Of a DNA stretch of 64,000 nt, positions 49,144 to 57,603 are shown in pieces. A program made the position numbers and the translations under genes. The stretch covers positions 506,001-570,000 of the forward strand of contig NZ_NEWK01000001.1 of NCBI RefSeq assembly GCF_002217655.1, read 5' to 3'. The notes below the pieces were generated by a model, which worked only from the letters and a program-made list of their open reading frames with translations, ran no database searches and was not told the DNA's origin. The DNA comes from Geobacillus thermocatenulatus (GTDB lineage Bacteria > Bacillota > Bacilli > Bacillales > Anoxybacillaceae). Each line of letters begins with the position of its first letter. Position 1 is the stretch's first letter.

Positions 49144-50655
49144 ATGGCAGTGCAACCAAAAGTGCTTCATTATATCAATGGGCAGTTTGTGGAAGGGGCG
49201 GCCGGTGCGCATTTCGACAACATCAATCCGTTTACGAACGAACCGATCAACGAAGTCGCCGAGGGGCGGAAAGAAGACATCGATGCGGCGGTTCGGGCGG
49301 CGAAGGAGGCGTTTGATCACGGGCCGTGGCGGACGATGCCGGTTGAAAAGAGGCTCCGGTATTTGTTCCGCATTGCCGAGCTGATTGAAACATATGCGGA
49401 CGACATCGCCTATTTAGAGGCGCTCGACACCGGCATTCCGATCAGCCAGGCGAAAAAACAAGCCGCCCGCGCGGCGGAAAACTTCCGCTTTTACGCGGAA
49501 ATGGTGAAGACGCGCCTTGTCGGCGAGGCGTACCATGTGAATGGTCAGTTTTTAAACTATACCGTTTATAAACCAGTCGGCGTCGCTGGGCTCATTACGC
49601 CGTGGAATACGCCGTTTATGCTGGAAACGTGGAAGGTGGCTCCCGCGCTGGCGACCGGCAACACCGTCGTCTTGAAGCCGGCCGAATGGTCACCGTTGAC
49701 GGCGAATAAACTGGCGGAAATCATCGATGAAGCGGGACTGCCCCGCGGGGTGTTCAACGTCGTGCACGGGTTTGGCGAAACGGCGGGCGCTGCGCTTGTC
49801 ACTCATCCAGACGTGCGCCTCATCTCGTTTACCGGCGAGACGACGACCGGCATGGAAATTATCCGCAACAGCGCGGCAACGTTGAAAAAAACATCGATGG
49901 AGCTCGGCGGCAAGTCGCCGCTCATTGTGTTCGCCGATGCGGATCTCGAACGGGCGCTCGATGCGGCAGTTTGGGGCGTGTTTTCGCTCAATGGCGAACG
50001 GTGCACGGCCAACTCACGGCTTTTGCTCGAGCAATCGATTTACGACGAATTTGTCGCCCGGCTGAAAGAGCGCGTCGACCGCATTGTCATCGGCGATCCG
50101 ATGAACCCCGCGACCGAACTGGGACCGCTCATTCACCGCGACCATTGGGAGCGGGTGAACCGCTATATTGAGATTGCCAAGCAGGAAGGGGCGGACGTCT
50201 ATGCCCCCAGCGTTCCGAAAGGGCTGGAGCGCGGCAACTTTGTGCCGCCGACATTATTGCTTAACTGCCGCAACAATATGAAAGTGGCGCAGGAAGAAAT
50301 TTTCGGACCAGTCATGGCGGTCATGTCCTTTGCCGATGAAGAAGAGGCCATTCGGTTGGCGAATGATGTCAAATACGGCTTGGCAGCGTACGTTTGGACA
50401 AATGACATGAAGCGCGGCCACCGCGTCGCCCAAGCGATCGAAAGCGGGATGGCGTGGGTCAACTCGCCGAACGTCCGTGATTTGCGCATCCCGTTTGGCG
50501 GGACGAAATACAGCGGCATCGGCCGCGAAGGCGGGCATTACAGCTTTGATTTCTATACGGAAGTGCAAGTTGTCCACGTCGCGGTCGGCGATCCGCCGAT
50601 CCCCGCGTTCGGCAAGGGGGAGAAACCGACCGCCTTGTCTGCCGAACAGGCATAA
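49144..50655 (+). CDS. hpaE: 5-carboxymethyl-2-hydroxymuconate semialdehyde dehydrogenase
   Basis: 503-residue NAD-dependent aldehyde dehydrogenase oxidising the HpaD ring-cleavage product. The cofactor segment is ITPWNTPFMLETWKVAPAL, the general base Glu is in MELGGKSPL, the nucleophile Cys is in LNGERCTANSR. The C-terminal region ends YSGIGREGGHYSFDFYTEVQ. ATG 49144 follows GGGAGGGGGAAA. Confidence 0.93.
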   Translation: MAVQPKVLHYINGQFVEGAAGAHFDNINPFTNEPINEVAEGRKEDIDAAVRAAKEAFDHGPWRTMPVEKRLRYLFRIAELIETYADDIAYLEALDTGIPISQAKKQAARAAENFRFYAEMVKTRLVGEAYHVNGQFLNYTVYKPVGVAGLITPWNTPFMLETWKVAPALATGNTVVLKPAEWSPLTANKLAEIIDEAGLPRGVFNVVHGFGETAGAALVTHPDVRLISFTGETTTGMEIIRNSAATLKKTSMELGGKSPLIVFADADLERALDAAVWGVFSLNGERCTANSRLLLEQSIYDEFVARLKERVDRIVIGDPMNPATELGPLIHRDHWERVNRYIEIAKQEGADVYAPSVPKGLERGNFVPPTLLLNCRNNMKVAQEEIFGPVMAVMSFADEEEAIRLANDVKYGLAAYVWTNDMKRGHRVAQAIESGMAWVNSPNVRDLRIPFGGTKYSGIGREGGHYSFDFYTEVQVVHVAVGDPPIPAFGKGEKPTALSAEQA

Positions 50656-50659
50656 TGGC

Positions 50660-50690
50660 TAGTCAATATATACGATCTAGTATATGATAA
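50660..50690 (+). promoter_or_regulatory. gntR promoter with repeat motif
   Basis: Weak TAGTCA (50660-50665), 17-bp spacer and TATGAT (50683-50688). ATATACGAT (50668-50676) and GTATATGAT (50680-50688) repeat at 12-bp spacing and also form the inverted repeat ATATAC-N6-GTATAT, so autoregulation is likely. Confidence 0.55.
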
Positions 50691-50694
50691 ACGT

Positions 50695-51342
50695 ATGGGA
50701 ACGAAAGCGAAAAACAAAACCCAACTGGCTTACGAGTATATTCTTTCCCGCATTGAAAACGGCGTCTATGGTCCAGGATACCGCGTCGTCATCGACCAAA
50801 TCGCCCGCGAGCTTGGACTCAGCAGCATCCCGGTGCGCGAGGCGATCCGCCAGCTCGAGGCGGAAGGGCTCGTCGAATTTAAGCCGTATGCAGGCGCCGT
50901 TGTGAGCAACATCAACGAGAAAGAATATATCGAGACGCTGTCGGTGTTGGCTGTGCTGGAAGGCTATGCGACCGCGCTCGGCTCCCCCCATTTGACAAAG
51001 GAGGCGATCGATCGGCTTGAGCAAGTAAACGAGCGGATGGAGCGGGCGCTTGAAGAGCTGGAGCTGGAACGGTTCAGCGAGCTGAACTATGAATTTCACT
51101 CTCTGATTTACGCCCATTGCGGCAACGCCTATCTTGAAGAGCAAATCAAGCAAATTTGGCAACGGATGAAGCGCATCCGCGTGTACGGATTTACGTTGAT
51201 CCCGCAGCGGGCGAAAGCATCGATCGAAGAGCATCGAGAGATCATCCGTCTGCTGCGGGAACAGGCGCCGCCGTATGAAATTGAACAATACGTTCGACAG
51301 CACAAAATCAACACCGCCGAGGCGTTTAAGCGGCGGCGCTGA
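50695..51342 (+). CDS. GntR-family (FadR/FCD-type) regulator of the hpa cluster
   Basis: 215 residues. The winged helix (TQLAYEYILSRIENGVYGPG, IDQIARELGLSSIPVREAIR, QLEAEGLVEFKPYAGAVV) is followed by an all-helical FCD effector domain (about 85-205). No ribosome-binding site precedes ATG 50695, and the -10 ends 6 bp before it, so the transcript may be leaderless. It lies between hpaE and the transporter, so it probably controls the catabolic genes. Confidence 0.88.
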   Translation: MGTKAKNKTQLAYEYILSRIENGVYGPGYRVVIDQIARELGLSSIPVREAIRQLEAEGLVEFKPYAGAVVSNINEKEYIETLSVLAVLEGYATALGSPHLTKEAIDRLEQVNERMERALEELELERFSELNYEFHSLIYAHCGNAYLEEQIKQIWQRMKRIRVYGFTLIPQRAKASIEEHREIIRLLREQAPPYEIEQYVRQHKINTAEAFKRRR

Positions 51343-51418
51343 TCTTCTTCCGCCGGGTGAAGGCCTGGCGGAAGAACGACGATTTGAAAGCGCTGTCAAT
51401 ATAAAAGGGGGAAAAAAG

Positions 51419-52588
51419 ATGAAAAAAGGAATGTCTCGATTGCTGGCGGCATTGTTGCTCATGTTCCTTGCCGCTTGTGGGAAGACGGCGACATCGGGAG
51501 GAGAGGATGAAGTCAAAATCGGCGCCATTTTTTCTGCCTCAGGCGGGGCGGCGCCGCTTGGCAAACCGGAGATGGAGACGGTCAAAATGCTTGTCGAGCA
51601 ATGGAACGAGCAAGGCGGTATGGATGGAAAGAAAATCAAGCTGATTGCCTACGATGACAAGTCCGATCAAAATGAAGCCGTATTATCCACGAAAAAACTC
51701 ATCGAACAAGACAAGGTGACCGCCATCATCGGCGGCACGATCAGCGGCAACTCCTTGGCCATGATCCCGCAAATCGAAAAAGCCGGCATCCCGTACATTT
51801 CCCTCGCCGCAAGCAAACAAATCGTCAATCCAAGCGATGGATCCTCGCGTCATTGGACATTTAAAACCGCTCAAGGGGACAATATCGTCATTCAGAAGCT
51901 GCTAGGTTTTTTAAAGGAAAAAGGATGGACGAACGTCGCTTGGCTGAACGTCGCCAATGCCTATGGAACGAGCGGTCATGAAGAGTTTAAACATTATGCT
52001 CCGGAATATGGGGTGAAAGCCGTCATTGAGGAGGAATTTGAGGCGACAGTCGATGATGCGAAAGCGATGTTGACAAGAGTGAAGAAAGCCAATCCACAGG
52101 CGATCATCGTTTGGGGAACAGCGCAGGAATCGGCGGTCGTGACGAAAAACATCCGCCAGTTGGGCATCGAGTCGCCGATTGTGGAAAGCCATGGCATCGG
52201 CACGAAAAGCTTTATCGACTTGGCCGGGGAGGCAGCCAACGGCGTATGGTTCCCTGCCGGGCGCATTTTAGTGGCCGATCAGCTTCCGGACAGCGACCCG
52301 CAAAAAGAAACGCTGCTGAAATACAAAGAACAATTTGAGAAAGCGTACGGCTATGCCCCGACCACGTTTGGCGGACATGCGTGGGATGCGTTCCATTTGT
52401 TGGTCAATGCGATCAAAGAAGGGGGAACCGATAAAGAAAAAATACGGTCGGCTTTGGAAAATACGAAAAAATTTATCGGCATTTCGGGCGTATTCCATAT
52501 GTCGAAAGACGACCATACAGGGCTTGACGCCGACAGTTTGGTGATGGTGCAAATTCAAGACGGCAAGTTTGTGCTTGCCGAGCAGTAA
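51419..52588 (+). CDS. Liv-type ABC transporter substrate-binding lipoprotein
   Basis: 389 residues. Signal and lipobox: LLAALLLMFLAACGKTATSG (Cys20). The periplasmic-binding type 1 fold of the branched-chain amino acid receptor family follows: VKIGAIFSASGGAAPLGKPE, QGGMDGKKIKLIAYDDKSDQ and GGTISGNSLAMIPQIEKAGI. In this cluster it most likely binds an aromatic acid such as 4-hydroxyphenylacetate. ATG 51419 follows AAAGGGGGAAA. Confidence 0.88.
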   Translation: MKKGMSRLLAALLLMFLAACGKTATSGGEDEVKIGAIFSASGGAAPLGKPEMETVKMLVEQWNEQGGMDGKKIKLIAYDDKSDQNEAVLSTKKLIEQDKVTAIIGGTISGNSLAMIPQIEKAGIPYISLAASKQIVNPSDGSSRHWTFKTAQGDNIVIQKLLGFLKEKGWTNVAWLNVANAYGTSGHEEFKHYAPEYGVKAVIEEEFEATVDDAKAMLTRVKKANPQAIIVWGTAQESAVVTKNIRQLGIESPIVESHGIGTKSFIDLAGEAANGVWFPAGRILVADQLPDSDPQKETLLKYKEQFEKAYGYAPTTFGGHAWDAFHLLVNAIKEGGTDKEKIRSALENTKKFIGISGVFHMSKDDHTGLDADSLVMVQIQDGKFVLAEQ

Positions 52589-52616
52589 ACAACAGTTGCT
52601 TGAAGGAGGGCAGGGC

Positions 52617-53498
52617 ATGGAAGCGTGGAGCCAGTTTGTGCAGCTGTTGTTTTCCGGGCTGACGGTCGGCAGCATTTACGCGTTGGTGGCGCTCGGGTTT
52701 GTCATTACGTACAGCGTGACCGGCATTTTAAATTTGGCTCAAGGCGATTTCGCCATGTTAGGCGCGCTGCTGTGCATGACGTTTGTCAACAGCGGCATGC
52801 CGTTTGTGCTCGCGATCGGGCTCAGCATTGCGGCGGTGATGGCGGTCGGTGCGCTGTTTGAACGGCTGGCCATTCAGCCGGCGCGCCGTTCGTCTGTCGC
52901 CGTGCTCATTATCATTACGATCGGGGCGTCGTTTGTATTCCGAGGGATCGCCTTGCTTGCTTGGGGGACGGACCCATACGCGCTGCGCCCTTTTACGGGC
53001 CATGGGGCGCTTGAGGTGTTTGGAGCGGTCATCCAATGGCAAAGTGTCTGGGCGATTGTCATTTCGCTCGCGAGTTTTGCCGCCTTGCATCTGTTCTTTC
53101 AACGGACGTACATCGGCAAGGCGGTGGCGGCCTGCGTCATCAACCCGTTTGCCGCTCGATTGATGGGGATTGACATCCGCAAAATGTCGCTTGGGGCCGT
53201 GGCCGTCAGCGCCGGTCTGGGGGCGCTCGCGGGAATCGTCATCGCCCCGATTTCGGGCGCCTCCTATGATATGGGGATGATGATCGGGCTGAAGGCGTTC
53301 ATCGCCGCCGTTGTCGGGGGATTGACGAACGCCCCGGCGGCGATCGCCGGCGCGTTTCTCGTCGGGCTGCTTGAGTCGTTTGCGGAAGGATACTTGTCTT
53401 CGGGGTACAAAGAAGCGATCAGCTTTGGGCTGCTATTGCTTGTTCTGTTGTTCATGCCGAACGGGCTGTTCGCCAAGATGACCGGAAAGCGGGTATAA
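52617..53498 (+). CDS. Liv-type ABC transporter permease (LivH-like)
   Basis: 293 residues with about eight membrane helices. Family motifs: LTVGSIYALVALGFVITYSV, GILNLAQGDFAMLGAL and the cytoplasmic coupling region AVVGGLTNAPAAIAGAFLVG. Forms the channel with the LivM-like protein encoded next. ATG 52617 follows GGAGGGCAGGG. Confidence 0.9.
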   Translation: MEAWSQFVQLLFSGLTVGSIYALVALGFVITYSVTGILNLAQGDFAMLGALLCMTFVNSGMPFVLAIGLSIAAVMAVGALFERLAIQPARRSSVAVLIIITIGASFVFRGIALLAWGTDPYALRPFTGHGALEVFGAVIQWQSVWAIVISLASFAALHLFFQRTYIGKAVAACVINPFAARLMGIDIRKMSLGAVAVSAGLGALAGIVIAPISGASYDMGMMIGLKAFIAAVVGGLTNAPAAIAGAFLVGLLESFAEGYLSSGYKEAISFGLLLLVLLFMPNGLFAKMTGKRV

Positions 53499-53511
53499 GG
53501 GGGACGGATGG

Positions 53512-54561
53512 ATGGAGCAGGATCAACGAATGGCGGATGGATGGAAACGATGGCTCTTGCTTGCCGGCGCAGCCGTCTGGCTCGGTCTCCCTTGGCTCGT
53601 CTTCGGCAATAATTACGTGCTAAGCACGTTGATTCTCATCGGGCTGTATGCGCTCGTGGGCACGGGGATGACGCTGTTGATGGGGTATGCGGGCCAAATT
53701 TCGCTCGGCCAGGCGGCGTTTTACGGCATCGGGGCTTATGCGTCCGCCTATTTGACCGCGCATGCGGGATGGCCGGCCTGGCTGGCGCTGGCTGCCGGCG
53801 CGGTTTTGGCTGCATTGGTGGCGCTTGTGGTCGGCATTCCGGTTTTTCGGCTGCGTGAGCATTATTTGGCATTGGCGACGTTAGGATTCGGTGTCATTAT
53901 GTTTACATTTTTTAAGGAATGGAAAGGGATCACGGGAGGGTTAAATGGCTTTTTTGGCATTCCGCCGATTCGCATCGCTGGGGTTCCGTTGCAAAGCGAT
54001 CTCCCTTTTTACTACCTTGTATCGTTGTTCGTTCTGGCCGGGGTATGGTTTGCCCGCAACATCGTCCGCTCCCGAGTCGGAAGGGCGCTGCGAGCGATTC
54101 ATGGAAGCGAGGTGGCGGCAAACTCGCTTGGGGTGAACATTACAAAATACAAGTTGCAAATCTTTATGCTCAGCGCTGTCTACGCTTCGATTGCCGGGAG
54201 CTTATACGCCCATTATGTCACGTTCATCAATCCGGACTTATTCGGCATCGTCCCTTCGATTTACTTTTTGATTATGGTGGTGATCGGCGGGGCGGGCAGC
54301 GTATGGGGAGGACTCATCGGCGCGGCTGTCTATGTCTGTTTGGGAGAATGGCTCAAAGCCGTTGTCCCGCTGCTGCTTCCTGATGCCGGCGGGGAATTTG
54401 AAATCGTCTTTTTTGGCTTGCTGCTCGTCATCATGTTGATTTACATGCCGAACGGGCTGACGGGCGTCGCGCTCAAAGGATGGAGGCGGTTTTGGAAAAC
54501 AGGCTGGCGCCGACAGGTTGACAGCCATAAGGCCCGTTCGATCGGAGGGGAGCGGGGATGA
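53512..54561 (+). CDS. Liv-type ABC transporter permease (LivM-like)
   Basis: 349 residues with about ten membrane helices. LivM signatures include LLMGYAGQISLGQAAFYGIG, RLREHYLALATLGFGVIMFT, GRALRAIHGSEVAANSLGVN and VVIGGAGSVWGGLIGAAVYV. ATG follows AAGGGGGACGG. It overlaps the next gene by four bases. Confidence 0.9.
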   Translation: MEQDQRMADGWKRWLLLAGAAVWLGLPWLVFGNNYVLSTLILIGLYALVGTGMTLLMGYAGQISLGQAAFYGIGAYASAYLTAHAGWPAWLALAAGAVLAALVALVVGIPVFRLREHYLALATLGFGVIMFTFFKEWKGITGGLNGFFGIPPIRIAGVPLQSDLPFYYLVSLFVLAGVWFARNIVRSRVGRALRAIHGSEVAANSLGVNITKYKLQIFMLSAVYASIAGSLYAHYVTFINPDLFGIVPSIYFLIMVVIGGAGSVWGGLIGAAVYVCLGEWLKAVVPLLLPDAGGEFEIVFFGLLLVIMLIYMPNGLTGVALKGWRRFWKTGWRRQVDSHKARSIGGERG

Positions 54562-55328
54562 GCGCCATGCTGCTTGAAGTGGAGCGATTGTCCAAATCAT
54601 TTGGCGGCGTGCAGGCGGTGCAAGACGTCTCGTTCGGCGTCGCCAAAGGGGAGATGGTTGCCGTGATCGGGCCGAACGGGGCGGGGAAAACGACATTGTT
54701 CAATATGATTAGCGGCGTGATTCCGCCGACTGGCGGCTCCGTCCGCTTTCAAGGGGGCGTGATCAACGGCAAAAAGCCGCACGAGCTGGCGATGCTGGGA
54801 ATGACGAGGACGTTTCAAAACTTGCAGCTGTTTTCTGATATGACGGTGTTGGAAAATGTGATGGTCGGCTTTCATACACGGTTGACGGGCGGAATCTTCA
54901 GCGCCGGCTTTCGGTTGCCGCTTGCGCGGCGAGAAGAAAAGCAGGCGCAGGAACAGGCGTTTTCCTGCCTGGAGCAAATCGGATTGGCCCATCTCGCCTG
55001 GGAGCGGGCGGGCACGCTGCCGTACGGAACGCAGCGGCTTGTGGAAATCGCCCGGGCGGCTGTGTCTCGCCCTTCGCTCATTTTGCTTGACGAGCCGATG
55101 GCCGGTCTGAACCCGCAAGAATCCAAGCAGCTCGTTGACGTGCTGCTGGCGATGAGGGAACAAGGCTTTACCTTTTTGTTCGTGGAACATGATATGGAAA
55201 CGGTGATGGCGATCGCCGACCGGATCGTCGTCCTCGATTACGGCAAAAAAATCGCCGAAGGGGCGCCGGAAGAGATTGCGCGGCATCCGGATGTCATCAA
55301 GGCGTATTTGGGAGAGGAGGCGGTCTGA
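54558..55328 (+). CDS. Liv-type ABC transporter ATPase (LivG-like)
   Basis: 256 residues. Walker A GPNGAGKTT near residue 36, signature YGTQRLVEIARA (the LivG variant of LSGGQ), Walker B LILLDEPMAGL and switch His in FVEHDMETVM. Pairs with the LivF-like ATPase. Stop shares one base with the next start (TGATG). Confidence 0.92.
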   Translation: MSAMLLEVERLSKSFGGVQAVQDVSFGVAKGEMVAVIGPNGAGKTTLFNMISGVIPPTGGSVRFQGGVINGKKPHELAMLGMTRTFQNLQLFSDMTVLENVMVGFHTRLTGGIFSAGFRLPLARREEKQAQEQAFSCLEQIGLAHLAWERAGTLPYGTQRLVEIARAAVSRPSLILLDEPMAGLNPQESKQLVDVLLAMREQGFTFLFVEHDMETVMAIADRIVVLDYGKKIAEGAPEEIARHPDVIKAYLGEEAV

Positions 55329-56053
55329 TGCTTGTGCTTCGCAGCGTTCACGTCCATCACGGCCATTTGCACGTATTGAAAGGGGTCGATTTGCACGTCG
55401 GCGAAGGAGAAATCGTGGCGATTGTCGGCGCCAACGGGGCGGGCAAAAGCACGCTGCTCGGCACGATCGCCGGCGTCTACGCTCCAACCGAAGGGGAGAT
55501 TCTTTTTGAACATAAACCACTTCCATATGGAAAGGTGGAGCACATCGTCGACAAGGGCATTTGCCTTGTGCCGGAGAGGCGGCAAATTTTTGACAGCTTG
55601 TCGGTGAAGGATCATTTGCTGCTCGGGGCGTACCGCCGCCAGCGCCGCGACAGGCAGGAAGTGAAGCGCGACTATGAGCGGGTGCTCGGGCTGTTCCCGA
55701 AACTGCAAACGATGCTCGACCGTCCGGGCGGACTATTGAGCGGCGGCGAACAGCAAATGCTGGCGATCGCCCGCGGGCTGATGGCGAGACCGAAGCTGCT
55801 CTTGCTTGACGAACCATCGTTAGGGCTGGCGCCGCTTGTGGTCAAGGAAGTGATGGGGATGCTGAGGGGGCTTTGCGATCAGTTCCACACGGCCATGATT
55901 CTTGTCGAGCAAAACGTGCGGGCCGCGTTGCAAACAGCGGACTATGCGTATGTTCTCGAGCGCGGTGCCATCGTCTTGCACGGAAAAGCGGCCGAGCTGC
56001 TTGCCGATGAGCGGGTGGCGGAGGCATACCTTGGAGCGGCGGACCGCCGATGA
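55328..56053 (+). CDS. Liv-type ABC transporter ATPase (LivF-like)
   Basis: 241 residues. Walker A GANGAGKST, signature LSGGEQQMLAIARG, Walker B LLLLDEPSLGL, and the switch residue in VEQNVRAAL (Gln in place of the usual His, normal for LivF). Completes a five-gene importer inside the hpa cluster. Confidence 0.92.
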   Translation: MLVLRSVHVHHGHLHVLKGVDLHVGEGEIVAIVGANGAGKSTLLGTIAGVYAPTEGEILFEHKPLPYGKVEHIVDKGICLVPERRQIFDSLSVKDHLLLGAYRRQRRDRQEVKRDYERVLGLFPKLQTMLDRPGGLLSGGEQQMLAIARGLMARPKLLLLDEPSLGLAPLVVKEVMGMLRGLCDQFHTAMILVEQNVRAALQTADYAYVLERGAIVLHGKAAELLADERVAEAYLGAADRR

Positions 56054-56069
56054 CAGCGGTAGATCGTCG

Positions 56070-56098
56070 TTGTGTCTTTCCCCTATTTCTGCTATGAT
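56070..56098 (+). promoter_or_regulatory. Promoter of hpaC
   Basis: TTGTGT (56070-56075), 17-bp spacer, TATGAT (56093-56098) preceded by TGC. The leader to 56264 is about 160 nt and contains the inverted repeats GGACG/CGTCC and AGCCGCCC/GGGCGGCT (about 56198-56234). Confidence 0.7.
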
Positions 56099-56264
56099 GG
56101 GGGTAGATTTGACCCTCATTTCGGCATGAATGGGGCCTAGCCATAGAGGCAAGATTGTCGGACGAAGCGTCCGTCGTGTGGAAACATCGAGAAGGAAAGC
56201 CGCCCAACCGCCAGCGGAAGGCGCAGGGCGGCTGATGACGAAAAGGGAAGGATGGGAGAACCGT

Positions 56265-56732
56265 ATGGATGATCGTACATTTCGCAGAGCCATGGGAAAA
56301 TTTGCGACCGGTGTGACGGTCGTGACGACCGAATTTCAAGGGGAAGCGAAAGGAATGACGGCGAACGCGTTTATGTCGGTTTCGCTTGACCCGAAGCTTG
56401 TCGTCGTCTCCATTGGCCATAAAGCGCGAATGCATGACATTGTCAAGCAAACGGGGAAATTTGCTGTCAACATTTTGCGGCGCGATCAAGAGGAGTTGTC
56501 GCGCTTGTTTGCCGGCCAGTTGAAAGAAGAGCGCCCCGTTTCGTTTGATTGGGTGAACGGCCATCCGATTTTGCCGGAGGCGTTGGCGAATATTTTATGC
56601 AATGTTCACAGCTCGCATGTAGCCGGCGATCATACGCTTTACTTTGGGGAAGTGACCGACATTTTCATGAAAGACGAACCGGGCGACCCGCTCTTGTTTT
56701 TTGAAGGGAAGTACCGGAGCATTGGACAATAA
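56265..56732 (+). CDS. hpaC: Flavin reductase, 4-hydroxyphenylacetate 3-monooxygenase reductase component
   Basis: 155-residue flavin-reductase-fold protein: FRRAMGKFATGVTVVTTEFQ, GMTANAFMSVSLDPKLVVVS, FAVNILRRDQEELSRLFAG and the family His in DHTLYFGEVTD. It supplies FADH2 to HpaB. ATG 56265 follows GGGAG; ATG 56235 is an alternative. It is far from hpaB and has its own promoter. Confidence 0.9.
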   Translation: MDDRTFRRAMGKFATGVTVVTTEFQGEAKGMTANAFMSVSLDPKLVVVSIGHKARMHDIVKQTGKFAVNILRRDQEELSRLFAGQLKEERPVSFDWVNGHPILPEALANILCNVHSSHVAGDHTLYFGEVTDIFMKDEPGDPLLFFEGKYRSIGQ

Positions 56733-56836
56733 GCGCCCTTGGATGGATCGGGGCCGCTATGTCGATGCGGGGACGACGCAACAGGCGTTTCAGCCCGTCA
56801 TCTTGCGTCCCGGCCGTTTCCATGGCGCTGTTAGAA

Positions 56837-56866
56837 AAGGTGTCCCGCTGTTTGGGACACCTTCGT
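56837..56866 (+). terminator. Convergent terminator after hpaC
   Basis: AAGGTGTCCC-GCTGTTT-GGGACACCTT stem-loop, followed by CGTTGTTATTTTTT on the plus strand; it sits just past the end of the minus-strand flavoprotein gene. Confidence 0.85.
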
Positions 56867-56868
56867 TG

Positions 56869-57432
56869 TTATTTTTTCAATACATCGTGATCAACGTACC
56901 GTTCGCCGTTCAGTTCGCTGATGACGTTGATGGCGACTTTCGCCCCGTCGCCTGCTGTGATGATCGTATGAACACTGACGCCGGCCACCGTCCCTGCCGC
57001 CCAAATGCCGTCGATGTTCGTTTTGCCATTGGCGTCGACGTCAATCACCGTTTTAATGCGCGGCTCCGTGCCCGGTTTGGTGCGCAAGCCGATTTTTTCC
57101 GCAAGATCCGTGGCGACGCCGGTGGCGAAGATGACGTGTTTCGCTTCATAGGATCCGGTTTCCGTTTCAAGGCGGAATCCCCCGTCTGTTTTTTGCACAT
57201 TTGTCACTTGCGTTTCCACCAATTCCGCCCCGAATTTTGCGGCTTGCTTTTTCCCGGTTTCCACCAATTCCGGACCGCTGATTTGCGGAACCCCGTAATG
57301 GTTTTCCACCCAAGCGCGCTTTGTCATGCCTTTGTCGCTGTCAAACAAGACCGTTTTCTTCCCGGCTTTGGCGGTGAAAATCGCAGCGCTTGCCCCCGCA
57401 GGCCCGGCGCCGATAATGGCGATGTCGTACAT
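56869..57432 (-). CDS. Minimal thioredoxin-reductase-like flavoprotein lacking the NADPH/disulphide domain
   Basis: 187 residues. FAD-binding GAGPAGASAAIFTAKAGKK at the N-terminus and the closing FAD motif GIWAAGTVAGVSVHTIITAG are present, but the roughly 120-residue NADPH domain with CxxC found between them in TrxB is missing: the chain passes from VIFATGVATDLAEKIG straight to the C-terminal part. It may use another electron donor or act as a flavin carrier. ATG after AAGGAGGAG. A Fur-box-like site lies 88 bp upstream. Confidence 0.8.
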   Translation of the reverse strand: MYDIAIIGAGPAGASAAIFTAKAGKKTVLFDSDKGMTKRAWVENHYGVPQISGPELVETGKKQAAKFGAELVETQVTNVQKTDGGFRLETETGSYEAKHVIFATGVATDLAEKIGLRTKPGTEPRIKTVIDVDANGKTNIDGIWAAGTVAGVSVHTIITAGDGAKVAINVISELNGERYVDHDVLKK

Positions 57433-57519
57433 GGTGAACTCCTCCTTCTTTTGAATATTGGCACTATTATTACCTTATCACAAATGGAAAAAAGAGGCCA
57501 AGTGATCTGTTTATTTATT

Positions 57520-57538
57520 TATAATGATTATCATTTTA
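57520..57538. promoter_or_regulatory. Fur-box-like sequence
   Basis: TATAATGATTATCATTTTA matches the 19-bp Fur consensus GATAATGATAATCATTATC at 15 positions. It lies between two divergent genes and could control both. Confidence 0.6.
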
Positions 57539-57603
57539 TATTTACTTTAAATAATGACAGATGTATAATAGATACCAAACACACAGCAAAGGGGAGGAAA
57601 GGT

